Source: Pseudomonadota bacterium (GTDB lineage: Bacteria; Pseudomonadota; Alphaproteobacteria; Sphingomonadales; Sphingomonadaceae). From it: 9,140 bases of DNA. Below the pieces are notes generated by a model, which saw only the letters and a program-made list of their open reading frames with translations, was not told the origin of the DNA and did not search any database. A program made the position numbers and the translations under genes. Shown piece by piece: positions 1 to 7,103 of the stretch. The first letter of the stretch is position 1. Each line of letters opens with the position of its first letter. The stretch lies in the NCBI GenBank assembly GCA_023424275.1, contig JAFAED010000173.1:1-9140 (forward strand), given 5' to 3'.

Positions 1-691
1 TGTCGCCGGGCTTGAACGGATTGTTCGCGATGTTGAGCGTGCGGACGTCGAGGTCGCCGTTGCCGCGACCGCTGGCAAGCGCGGGCAGGCCGTCACGCGC
101 GCGGCGGACGGGGACGATATTGTCGACGTCGGTCAGCAGCAGCACTTGCGATACCGACGGACCCGCACCCAGCACGCGGCCGATCAGCCCGTCGGCACCG
201 CGCACCGGCTGGCCCGCGGCGACGCCGAGGTTGCGCCCGATGCTCAGCAGCGCGATGCGCTTGCTGCTCGTCGAGGTCGAGGTCAGCAGATAACCGTTGG
301 CGAGCGCGGTCTTGTCGGTTTCCTGCAGCTTGAGCAGGGCTTTCAGCTGGCGGTTCTCTTCCTGCAGCGAGCTGGTCGCGACGAGTTCGCGCCGCGTGTC
401 GGCCAGTTCCTTGCGGAGCCGCCGGTTCTGCGTGCCCGCGCGGACATAGGCGCCGACCGTATCGTCGATGCCCGAAATCGACCCGATGACGGACCGCGTC
501 CCCCGCGCGATGGGCGCGGTGACTTCCTGGCTTGCCAGCCGAAGCTGGGCAAAGCCCACGGGATCAACGACCGAAAGGATCGCGAGCAACAGCCCGGCCA
601 CTGCCCCGGTCACCGCAATGACATAGGCAACGAACAGGCTGTACTGCGCCTTTCGGGATTGCCCCGGACGTCGATGTGCCGGGCGGACCAT
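1..691 (-). CDS. mreC: Rod shape-determining protein MreC, N-terminal 230 codons (3' end outside window)
   Basis: MreC is a bitopic inner-membrane protein that links MreB filaments to the periplasmic cell-wall elongation machinery (MreD, RodA, PBP2). The visible protein has a basic cytoplasmic start (MVRPAHRRPGQSRK), one membrane segment at about residues 18-42, a probable coiled coil at about 87-125 rich in Arg, Lys, Glu and Leu (RLRKELADTRREL, EENRQLKALLKLQE), and then the beginning of the beta-barrel MreC domain (RIALLSIGRNLGV at 145-157, GLIGRVLGAGPSVSQVLLLTD at 168-188). The ATG at 691 is chosen because an in-frame stop lies just upstream at 701-703. No strong Shine-Dalgarno precedes it, so translation may depend on ribosomes arriving from mreB, which ends 20 bases upstream. 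The reading frame is still open at base 1. The identification is firm from order, topology and recalled motifs. Confidence 0.93.
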   Translation of the reverse strand, partial: MVRPAHRRPGQSRKAQYSLFVAYVIAVTGAVAGLLLAILSVVDPVGFAQLRLASQEVTAPIARGTRSVIGSISGIDDTVGAYVRAGTQNRRLRKELADTRRELVATSSLQEENRQLKALLKLQETDKTALANGYLLTSTSTSSKRIALLSIGRNLGVAAGQPVRGADGLIGRVLGAGPSVSQVLLLTDVDNIVPVRRARDGLPALASGRGNGDLDVRTLNIANNPFKPGD

Positions 692-711
692 GGTTAAACG
701 CTACCGTCCGA

Positions 712-1761
<1,050 letters not shown>

Positions 1762-1790
1762 TTACTGCTTCCTGTCATCGACAGCGCGGC

Positions 1791-1819
1791 GTTCGAACGG
1801 ACCGCACCACCGTCGTCAA
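1791..1819 (-). promoter_or_regulatory. Candidate promoter for mreBC
   Basis: On the minus strand TTGACG (1814-1819) is followed after 17 bases by TCGAAC (1791-1796). The -35 element is a good match and the spacing ideal, but the -10 is weak. It would start transcription a little upstream of the mreB Shine-Dalgarno at 1768-1773. This is inference from consensus matching only. Confidence 0.3.
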
Positions 1820-1944
1820 AATTGCTCGTTCCCGTGCCGCTGGCAGGACCAAATCTGGGGGAGATTCCGGCTCGGCCGGGGTCGGCTGGCTGGACAGGAA
1901 GATCAGGCTGTGCGGGTGGGTCGCGATTTGCGTTCGACTGCGCT

Positions 1945-1952
1945 AGGAGAGG
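1945..1952 (+). promoter_or_regulatory. Ribosome binding site that sets the mutL start
   Basis: AGGAGAGG lies four bases before the ATG at 1957. The mutL frame stays open for over 1.2 kb upstream, through the region antisense to mreB. This strong Shine-Dalgarno, together with the conserved MutL N-terminus beginning at 1957, decides the start. Confidence 0.8.
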
Positions 1953-1956
1953 CCCC

Positions 1957-3795
1957 ATGTCAATACGTCGCCTGCCGGAAAAGCTCGTAAATCGGATCGC
2001 AGCCGGTGAAGTGGTTGAAAGACCCGCCGCAGCGCTCAAGGAACTGGTTGAAAACGCCATCGACGCCGGTGCGACTCGCATTTCGGTGCGAATCGCCGAG
2101 GGCGGCATTTTGCGGCTGGAGGTCGAGGACGACGGATGCGGGATGACCGCCGCCGACATGGCGCTCGCGCTCGAACGCCACGCGACCTCGAAACTGCCTG
2201 ACGACGCGATCGAGGATGTGACGACACTGGGCTTTCGCGGCGAGGCGCTGCCGTCGATCGCCAGCGTTGCGCGGCTGACGCTCGAAAGCCGCGTCGCGGG
2301 CGGCGACGGCTGGAAGCGCGTTGTCGACAATGGCGCGGTGGTCGCAGAAGGGCCGGCGGCGCTGGCGAAGGGCACGCGCGTCATGGTCGAGGACCTGTTC
2401 GCGCGCGTCCCCGCCCGCCGCAAGTTCCTGCGCAGCGGACGCAGCGAATATGCCGCCTGCCTCGACGTCGTACGGCGGCTCGCGATGGCGCGCCCCGATA
2501 TCGGCTTTATCGTCGAACATGACGGACGCCGCGTGCTCGACGTGCAGGGCGGACAGGATCAGCTTACGCGCGTCGCGGCGCTGACCCAGCGCGACCTCGC
2601 CGCGAACAGCATCGGCGTCGATATCGATCGCGGCGAGGTGCATCTGGGCGGGGTGATCAGCCTGCCGACCTACAATCGCGGGATCGCCGACCATCAATAT
2701 CTGTTCGTCAACGGTCGCCCGGTGAAGGACCGGCTGCTCGTCGGCGCGCTGCGCGGCGCCTATGCCGACCTGCTCGCGCGCGATCGCCATCCCGTCGTCG
2801 CGCTGTTCCTCGACGTGCCGACGAGCGAGGTCGATGTGAACGTCCACCCGGCAAAGACCGAGGTGCGCTTCCGCGATCCGCAGCTTGTGCGCGGGATGAT
2901 CGTCGGCGGCCTCCGCCGCGCGCTCGACGAGCATGGGTTCCGCAGCGTCCAGCGTCCCGCCGAGGCGGCGCTCGCGGCTTGGCAGCAGGAACCCGTCGCG
3001 CCGCAGCCGCCGGCGCCCACCTTGTTTGCGTCGCATCTGCCCTATCCGCACGCACCCGCGACGCACCTGTTCGGCGCCGATGGCGACGCCGCCACGACGG
3101 CCTTGCTGCGCGACCGTCTCGTCGATTTCACGCCGCCGCGCGATGCGCGGTCGCCCGATACCCTGCCGATGGGGCGCGCCGAACCCGCGACCGCGCCGGT
3201 GCCGGAGGCCGAGGCGCATCCGCTCGGCATCGCGCGGGGCCAGATCGCGAAAACCTATATCGTCGCGGAGGCGGAAGACGGGCTCGTCATCGTCGACCAG
3301 CATGCCGCGCACGAACGGCTCGTTCTCGAACAGCTTCGCCGCGGGATGAGCGGGCAGGCGGTGCCGTCGCAGGGCCTGCTGCTCCCCGAAGTCGTCGAAC
3401 TCGATGAACCTGCTTGCGACCGGCTCGAAGCCGCCGCGCCGCAGCTCGCCGCGCTCGGCGTGGAGATCGAACGCTTCGGCCCCGCCGCGGTGATGGTGCG
3501 CGCGACCCCGGCGATGCTGGGTGCCATCAACTGTCAGAAACTCGTCACCGACATCGCCGACGATCTTGCTGGCTATGACGCCGCGCTGGGTCTCAGCGAA
3601 CGGCTCGAACTGGTCGCCGCGACGATGGCGTGCCATGGGTCGGTGCGCGCGGGGCGCACGCTCAGCGTCGCCGAAATGAACGCGCTGCTGCGGACGATGG
3701 AAGTCACGCCGCACAGCGGCCAGTGCAATCACGGCCGGCCGACGTGGGTCAAACTCGCGATGGACGATGTCGAGAAATTGTTCGGGAGGAAATAG
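1957..3795 (+). CDS. mutL: DNA mismatch repair protein MutL, endonuclease type
   Basis: MutL couples mismatch recognition by MutS to strand incision and excision. The 612-residue protein has an N-terminal GHKL ATPase: ELVENAIDAGA (29-39, with predicted general base Glu29 and Mg ligand Asn33), DDGCGM (58-63), TLGFRGEAL (90-98) and the transducer Lys in HPAK (297-300). A Pro/Ala-rich linker covers about 335-425. The C-terminal dimerisation domain carries DQHAAHERLVLE (447-458), which exactly fits the DQHA(X)2E(X)4E metal-binding motif of nicking MutL proteins. It also has ACHGSVRAG (558-566) and CNHGRP (590-595). QGLLLP (472-477) fits the Qxx(L/I)xP beta-clamp-binding pattern. E. coli MutL, which relies on MutH, lacks the endonuclease motif, so this protein probably nicks DNA itself. 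It is divergent from mreB, and a small secreted-protein gene follows one base after its stop. Confidence 0.97.
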   Translation: MSIRRLPEKLVNRIAAGEVVERPAAALKELVENAIDAGATRISVRIAEGGILRLEVEDDGCGMTAADMALALERHATSKLPDDAIEDVTTLGFRGEALPSIASVARLTLESRVAGGDGWKRVVDNGAVVAEGPAALAKGTRVMVEDLFARVPARRKFLRSGRSEYAACLDVVRRLAMARPDIGFIVEHDGRRVLDVQGGQDQLTRVAALTQRDLAANSIGVDIDRGEVHLGGVISLPTYNRGIADHQYLFVNGRPVKDRLLVGALRGAYADLLARDRHPVVALFLDVPTSEVDVNVHPAKTEVRFRDPQLVRGMIVGGLRRALDEHGFRSVQRPAEAALAAWQQEPVAPQPPAPTLFASHLPYPHAPATHLFGADGDAATTALLRDRLVDFTPPRDARSPDTLPMGRAEPATAPVPEAEAHPLGIARGQIAKTYIVAEAEDGLVIVDQHAAHERLVLEQLRRGMSGQAVPSQGLLLPEVVELDEPACDRLEAAAPQLAALGVEIERFGPAAVMVRATPAMLGAINCQKLVTDIADDLAGYDAALGLSERLELVAATMACHGSVRAGRTLSVAEMNALLRTMEVTPHSGQCNHGRPTWVKLAMDDVEKLFGRK

Positions 3796-3796
3796 G

Positions 3797-4327
3797 ATGA
3801 AGCTTCGGATTGCCGCCATTTCTCTGACAATATTGTCGCCTGCGGCGGTTTTTGCCGCGCCGGCCGAGACGCCCGCTGCGGCCTGTCCGGCCGCTCCGGT
3901 CCTGCCGCCCGAACTTGCCGGCTGGTCGCGCGATGCGGCGGGCAAGACGATCTATGCCTATGGCGACGACCTCGGCGACGACTGGTTGCCGCTCGGCGCC
4001 GCGCGGACCGAACTGCCGCTGCACCGGTTCGAAAGCCTGCGCTACGGCGTTGCGCCCGAGCGCAAGCCCGACGTCCATAAATTCGGTGGCACGATCCCGA
4101 TCGATGTGAAAAGGGACGGGCGGCTGATCGTTGCGCTCGATGCAGGCGCATGGATCGATCTCGTTCGGGACGGCGCTGTGGTGGCCTCGGCGACGCACGG
4201 CCACGGCCCCGCCTGCTCGGGTATCCGCAAGATGGTCGAATTCGACGTGACGCAGGGGCGCTACCAGCTCCAGATCGTCAATGCGCCGACCGCCTCGATC
4301 CACGCGATGGCGGTGCTGCGCGACTGA
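3797..4327 (+). CDS. Small predicted secreted protein of unknown function, coupled to mutL
   Basis: I do not recognise this 176-residue protein. It begins with a clear Sec signal peptide (MKLRIAAISLTILSPAAVFA, likely cleavage after residue 20), so the mature form of about 156 residues should be periplasmic. The rest looks soluble: Trp43 and Tyr53/Tyr55 near the start, an acidic GDDLGDDW (56-63), then alternating hydrophobic stretches suggesting beta strands (RLIVALDAGAWIDLV, 109-123) and a His/Cys segment HGHGPACSG (134-142) before YQLQIVNAP. The mature protein has two cysteines, Cys30 and Cys140, which could form a disulfide. The frame starts one base after the mutL stop, and a GGAGGA Shine-Dalgarno (3785-3790) sits inside the end of mutL, so co-transcription is likely. 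A functional link to mismatch repair is not implied: export makes one unlikely. The ORF itself is well supported by signal peptide, ribosome site and codon use. Confidence 0.85.
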   Translation: MKLRIAAISLTILSPAAVFAAPAETPAAACPAAPVLPPELAGWSRDAAGKTIYAYGDDLGDDWLPLGAARTELPLHRFESLRYGVAPERKPDVHKFGGTIPIDVKRDGRLIVALDAGAWIDLVRDGAVVASATHGHGPACSGIRKMVEFDVTQGRYQLQIVNAPTASIHAMAVLRD

Positions 4328-4352
4328 TCAGGGCAGGAATCCCGGGACCACT

Positions 4353-5918
4353 TCAGGCCATCTTGATCCCGGCGACATCGCGTTCGACGACCCCCGTGGC
4401 GCGCTTCGACAGCGTGTTCGTCGGCGTCGTGACCTTGTCGACGACCATGAAATGCGTCTGCCAGGCGTCGCGATTGACGTCGCACACGACATAACCGCGC
4501 TGGTCGTTCGCGAATTTGAGTTCGGGGTTCAGTTTCAGGAAGGTTTCGGTGCCGTTGCGCTGGTCGCTGCCGTCGCCGCCGCTCGAAATCGACGTCGCGA
4601 CGAACTCCGCGCCGACGACCTTGTCCTTCAGGACCAGATCGCCGCAGAAATTCTGGTGCTCGTCGCCGGTCAGCACGACATTGTTTTTCAGCCCCGCCAT
4701 GCGCGACAGGATACGCTCGCGCGGCGCTTCATAGCCCGCCCAGCTATCGAGGTTCAGGATCTTCTTCGGCTCGTCATCCTTCCGCCGCCGGTCGAGCGAC
4801 ATCATCGTGACCTGCTGCGCAAAGGCGTTCCAGGTGGCGCCGCCCTTGGCGAGGTTGCGGCCCAGCCATTCTTCCTGCGCCTTGCCCAATACCTGCGCAT
4901 TCTTGTCAAAGACGCCGGGGCAGGCGGGCTTGAAGCCGTCGTCGCACGGCTGGTCGCCGCGATATTGCCGCGTGTCGAGCAATTGCATCGCCATCAGGTC
5001 GCCCCAGCGAAACTCGCGGTTCATCGCGACCATGCCGCCGCGCGGCAACAGCGCCTTGCGCACGGGCATATGTTCGTACCACGCCTGCATCGCCGCCTGC
5101 TTCTTCAGCATGAAGACTTCGGGCGGTGCGGCGTCGGGGTCGTTGACGTCGAGCCCCAGTTTCCAATTGTCGATGTCCGAAACCCAATCGTTACGGATTT
5201 CATGATCGTCGAAACTCGACAGGAAGGCGTGGACCGACCGCGCCGCCTGCAAATCGATATCGCCGAGTTGCTGCGAATAGGCGGCACGGAAATCGTCGAG
5301 GTCGACCAGCGCGCGGAAGGCATGTTTGCGTACCGGGCGCGTCGGCAACCCGGTGTTGAACAGATATTCCTCGCTATATTCATAGATGAAGTCGCCATAA
5401 TGATAGACGAAGGCGAGGTCTTCGCGCGCGAGGTGGCGATAGGCGCCAAAGAAACCCGCCTCGAAATGCTGGCATCCCGCGACGCCGAATTTCAGCGCAT
5501 CGGCCCTGGCGCCCGGGGCGGGCAGGGTGCGCGCACGTCCGCGCAGGCTGCGCTCGCCGCCTGCGGTGAAGCGGTAATAATAGGGGCGATCGGGCTGGAG
5601 CCCCGCAACCTCGACATGCACGCTGTGCGCGAGTTCGGGGCGCGCCAGCTCGGTGCCCTTGGCGACGACATCGCGAAAGCCGCTGTCGCTCGCGACCTCC
5701 CAGTCGACCGGCACATTGGTCAGCGGCATGCCGCCGTGGCGCTCCATCGGCTCCGGGGCGAGGCGCGTCCAGATGACGAAGCCGTCGCTCGCCGGATCGC
5801 CCGCCGCGACGCCCAGCTTGAACGGAAAATCGCGCAAGATGCCCTGTGCGCGGACGATGGCGGGCGCGGCTAGGCCGGCGAGGGTCGCCCCGGCAAGGAA
5901 ATGACGGCGATTATACAT
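4353..5918 (-). CDS. phoD: PhoD-family alkaline phosphatase/phosphodiesterase, Tat-exported
   Basis: This 521-residue protein belongs to the PhoD family, metal-dependent phosphomono/diesterases that release phosphate from organic esters outside the inner membrane. The N-terminus NRRHFLAG (3-10), a hydrophobic stretch and AIVRAQG form a twin-arginine signal with likely cleavage near residue 25; B. subtilis PhoD is a classic Tat substrate. The N-terminal Ig-like PhoD domain has LGVAAGDPASDGFVIWTRLA (35-54). The metallophosphatase part shows GVAGCQHFE (145-153, Cys149 a likely iron ligand), YGDFIYEY (174-181, Asp176 and Tyr179), FDDHEIRND (236-244), LLDTRQYR (313-320) and LTGDEHQNF (416-424, Asp419 and His421). 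The ligand assignments follow the family pattern and were not aligned. A GGAG ribosome site (5925-5928) lies six bases before the ATG. It is divergent from the DUF2167 gene and convergent with the small secreted gene. No Pho box was identified. Confidence 0.93.
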   Translation of the reverse strand: MYNRRHFLAGATLAGLAAPAIVRAQGILRDFPFKLGVAAGDPASDGFVIWTRLAPEPMERHGGMPLTNVPVDWEVASDSGFRDVVAKGTELARPELAHSVHVEVAGLQPDRPYYYRFTAGGERSLRGRARTLPAPGARADALKFGVAGCQHFEAGFFGAYRHLAREDLAFVYHYGDFIYEYSEEYLFNTGLPTRPVRKHAFRALVDLDDFRAAYSQQLGDIDLQAARSVHAFLSSFDDHEIRNDWVSDIDNWKLGLDVNDPDAAPPEVFMLKKQAAMQAWYEHMPVRKALLPRGGMVAMNREFRWGDLMAMQLLDTRQYRGDQPCDDGFKPACPGVFDKNAQVLGKAQEEWLGRNLAKGGATWNAFAQQVTMMSLDRRRKDDEPKKILNLDSWAGYEAPRERILSRMAGLKNNVVLTGDEHQNFCGDLVLKDKVVGAEFVATSISSGGDGSDQRNGTETFLKLNPELKFANDQRGYVVCDVNRDAWQTHFMVVDKVTTPTNTLSKRATGVVERDVAGIKMA

Positions 5919-5940
5919 GATGGGCTCCGAAGGGCAGGAA

Positions 5941-6012
5941 ATTGCGACTCAGCGCCAGCGGCATAGCCCAGCCGGGCCCTTATGCCCATGCGCCGTAACG
6001 CCGATTGCGACT
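5941..6012 (+). repeat. 9-bp direct repeat in the phoD/DUF2167 divergent region
   Basis: ATTGCGACT occurs exactly at 5941-5949 and again at 6004-6012, starts 63 bases apart, within the 149-base region between the two divergent genes. CAGC follows each copy, directly in the first and after three bases in the second. It could be a pair of regulator sites or chance. Confidence 0.4.
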
Positions 6013-6054
6013 TGTCAGCTTTTGCCGGTTCTGGAACAAGTTACGCCGGGCAAA
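6010..6054 (+). promoter_or_regulatory. Two interleaved inverted repeats upstream of the DUF2167 gene
   Basis: ACTTGT (6010-6015) is complementary to ACAAGT (6036-6041), and TTTGCC (6021-6026) to GGCAAA (6049-6054). The order a-b-a'-b' would allow either of two hairpins or a pseudoknot in a leader RNA, or operator half-sites in DNA. Arms are only six bases, so chance is a real alternative. Confidence 0.25.
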
Positions 6055-6055
6055 T

Positions 6056-6062
6056 GGGGGGA
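6056..6062 (+). promoter_or_regulatory. Ribosome binding site that sets the DUF2167 gene start
   Basis: GGGGGGA ends five bases before the ATG at 6068. The frame also opens earlier with a TTG at 6005, but only the 6068 start puts the signal peptide at the very N-terminus, so 6068 is preferred. Confidence 0.65.
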
Positions 6063-6067
6063 ATATC

Positions 6068-7087
6068 ATGAAGCTATCCAATTGGGGCAGCGCGCTGGCG
6101 GTTGGCGCCGCGCTTGTCATTGCGGCTCCGGCATCGGTCGTGCATGCGGCGGCCGGCGCGCCGACCGCCGCACTGGCGCAGGACGATGTCGCCGCGAAGC
6201 AGCGCGCCGCGACCGAGAAGCTGCTGGCGTCGCTCGACCGCCAGACCGGGACGATCCCGATCCAGGCCGCGAAGGCCGACCTCGTGCTCGGCGACAAATA
6301 TTATTTCGTCGGCCCCGAACAGTCGCGCACCATCCTCGTCGACATCTGGCGCAATCCGCCGGCATCGGCGAACGGCGTGCTCGGCATGGTGTTTCCCAAG
6401 GGCAAGAGCTTCGTCGACGATACATGGTCGGCGGTGATCACGTTCGAGGCGACGGGTTATGTCTCCGACGACGATGCGAAGACGATCGACTATAACCAGA
6501 TGCTCGCCGACATGCGTGCGAGCGACGAGGCGCAGGCGCCGGATATCCGGGCGCAGGGCTATCCGGCGGGCATCCTCCAGCGCTGGGCGCAGCAGCCGAC
6601 CTATGACGCGGCGAGGCATTCGCTCGTCTGGGCGCGCGATATCAAGTTCGACGACATGCCCGAGGATTCGCTGAATTACGACATTCGCCTGCTCGGCCGC
6701 GAAGGCGTGCTCAGCATGAACATCCTCGCCAGCATCAGCCAGCTCGACGAAGTGCGCGAGGCGGCAAAGACCTTTGCCAGCGTCGGCACCTTCCGCACCG
6801 GCGCGCGCTATGCCGATTTCAATGCGGCCACCGACAAGAAGGCCGAATATGGCTTGGCCGGGCTGGTCGCCGCGGGCGGCGCGGCGGCGGTGGCAAAGAA
6901 GGTCGGGCTGCTCGCGATCCTCGCCAAATTCGGCAAATTCATCTTTATCGGGATCGTCGCGCTTTTCGCGATGTTCCGCAACGCGATCGGCGGTCTGTTC
7001 GGGCGCAAGCCGGCGCTCGAGGCGTCCGAATGGGAAAATCCGGAAACGCGGGCGGAAAATTCCGACGACGATCCGAAGGCCGGCTGA
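6068..7087 (+). CDS. DUF2167 family exported, membrane-anchored protein
   Basis: The 339-residue protein matches my memory of the DUF2167 family, predicted membrane-anchored proteins of unknown biochemical role. A signal peptide (MKLSNWGSALAVGAALVIAA and on to about VVHA, residue 27) leads into a periplasmic domain. Recognisable family stretches are KYYFVGPEQSRTILVDIWRN (77-96), GVLGMVFPKG (103-112), GYVSDDDAKTIDY (130-142), LNYDIRLLGREGVLSMNILA (202-221) and RYADFNAATDKKAEYGLAGL (247-266). One or two hydrophobic segments follow (about 261-277, Gly/Ala-rich, and 280-304), then a charged cytoplasmic-like tail (residues 312-339). The protein is thus probably anchored by its C-terminus with most of its mass outside the inner membrane. 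It is divergent from phoD across 149 bases and ends 16 bases from the converging copB stop. Neighbours give no firm clue to its role. Confidence 0.88.
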   Translation: MKLSNWGSALAVGAALVIAAPASVVHAAAGAPTAALAQDDVAAKQRAATEKLLASLDRQTGTIPIQAAKADLVLGDKYYFVGPEQSRTILVDIWRNPPASANGVLGMVFPKGKSFVDDTWSAVITFEATGYVSDDDAKTIDYNQMLADMRASDEAQAPDIRAQGYPAGILQRWAQQPTYDAARHSLVWARDIKFDDMPEDSLNYDIRLLGREGVLSMNILASISQLDEVREAAKTFASVGTFRTGARYADFNAATDKKAEYGLAGLVAAGGAAAVAKKVGLLAILAKFGKFIFIGIVALFAMFRNAIGGLFGRKPALEASEWENPETRAENSDDDPKAG

Positions 7088-7103
7088 CGCACGGGCGCGC
7101 GCG

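Noticed and set aside
1960..3945. 661-codon open frame antisense to mutL
   Set aside because: Low-complexity Arg/Ala-rich composition, no recognisable domain, and it covers a firm gene on the other strand.
4328..4380. Possible bidirectional terminator between the converging small gene and phoD (CCGGGA/TCCCGG)
   Set aside because: Arms of only six bases, a long loop, partly inside phoD, and no T-tract on either strand.
4281..5873. 530-codon open frame antisense to phoD
   Set aside because: Mirror of phoD codons with no motif or ribosome site; phoD motifs on the minus strand are clear.
7088..7103. Possible terminator between the DUF2167 gene and copB
   Set aside because: Only 16 bases of alternating GC with no T-tract and no stable stem beyond generic GC pairing.
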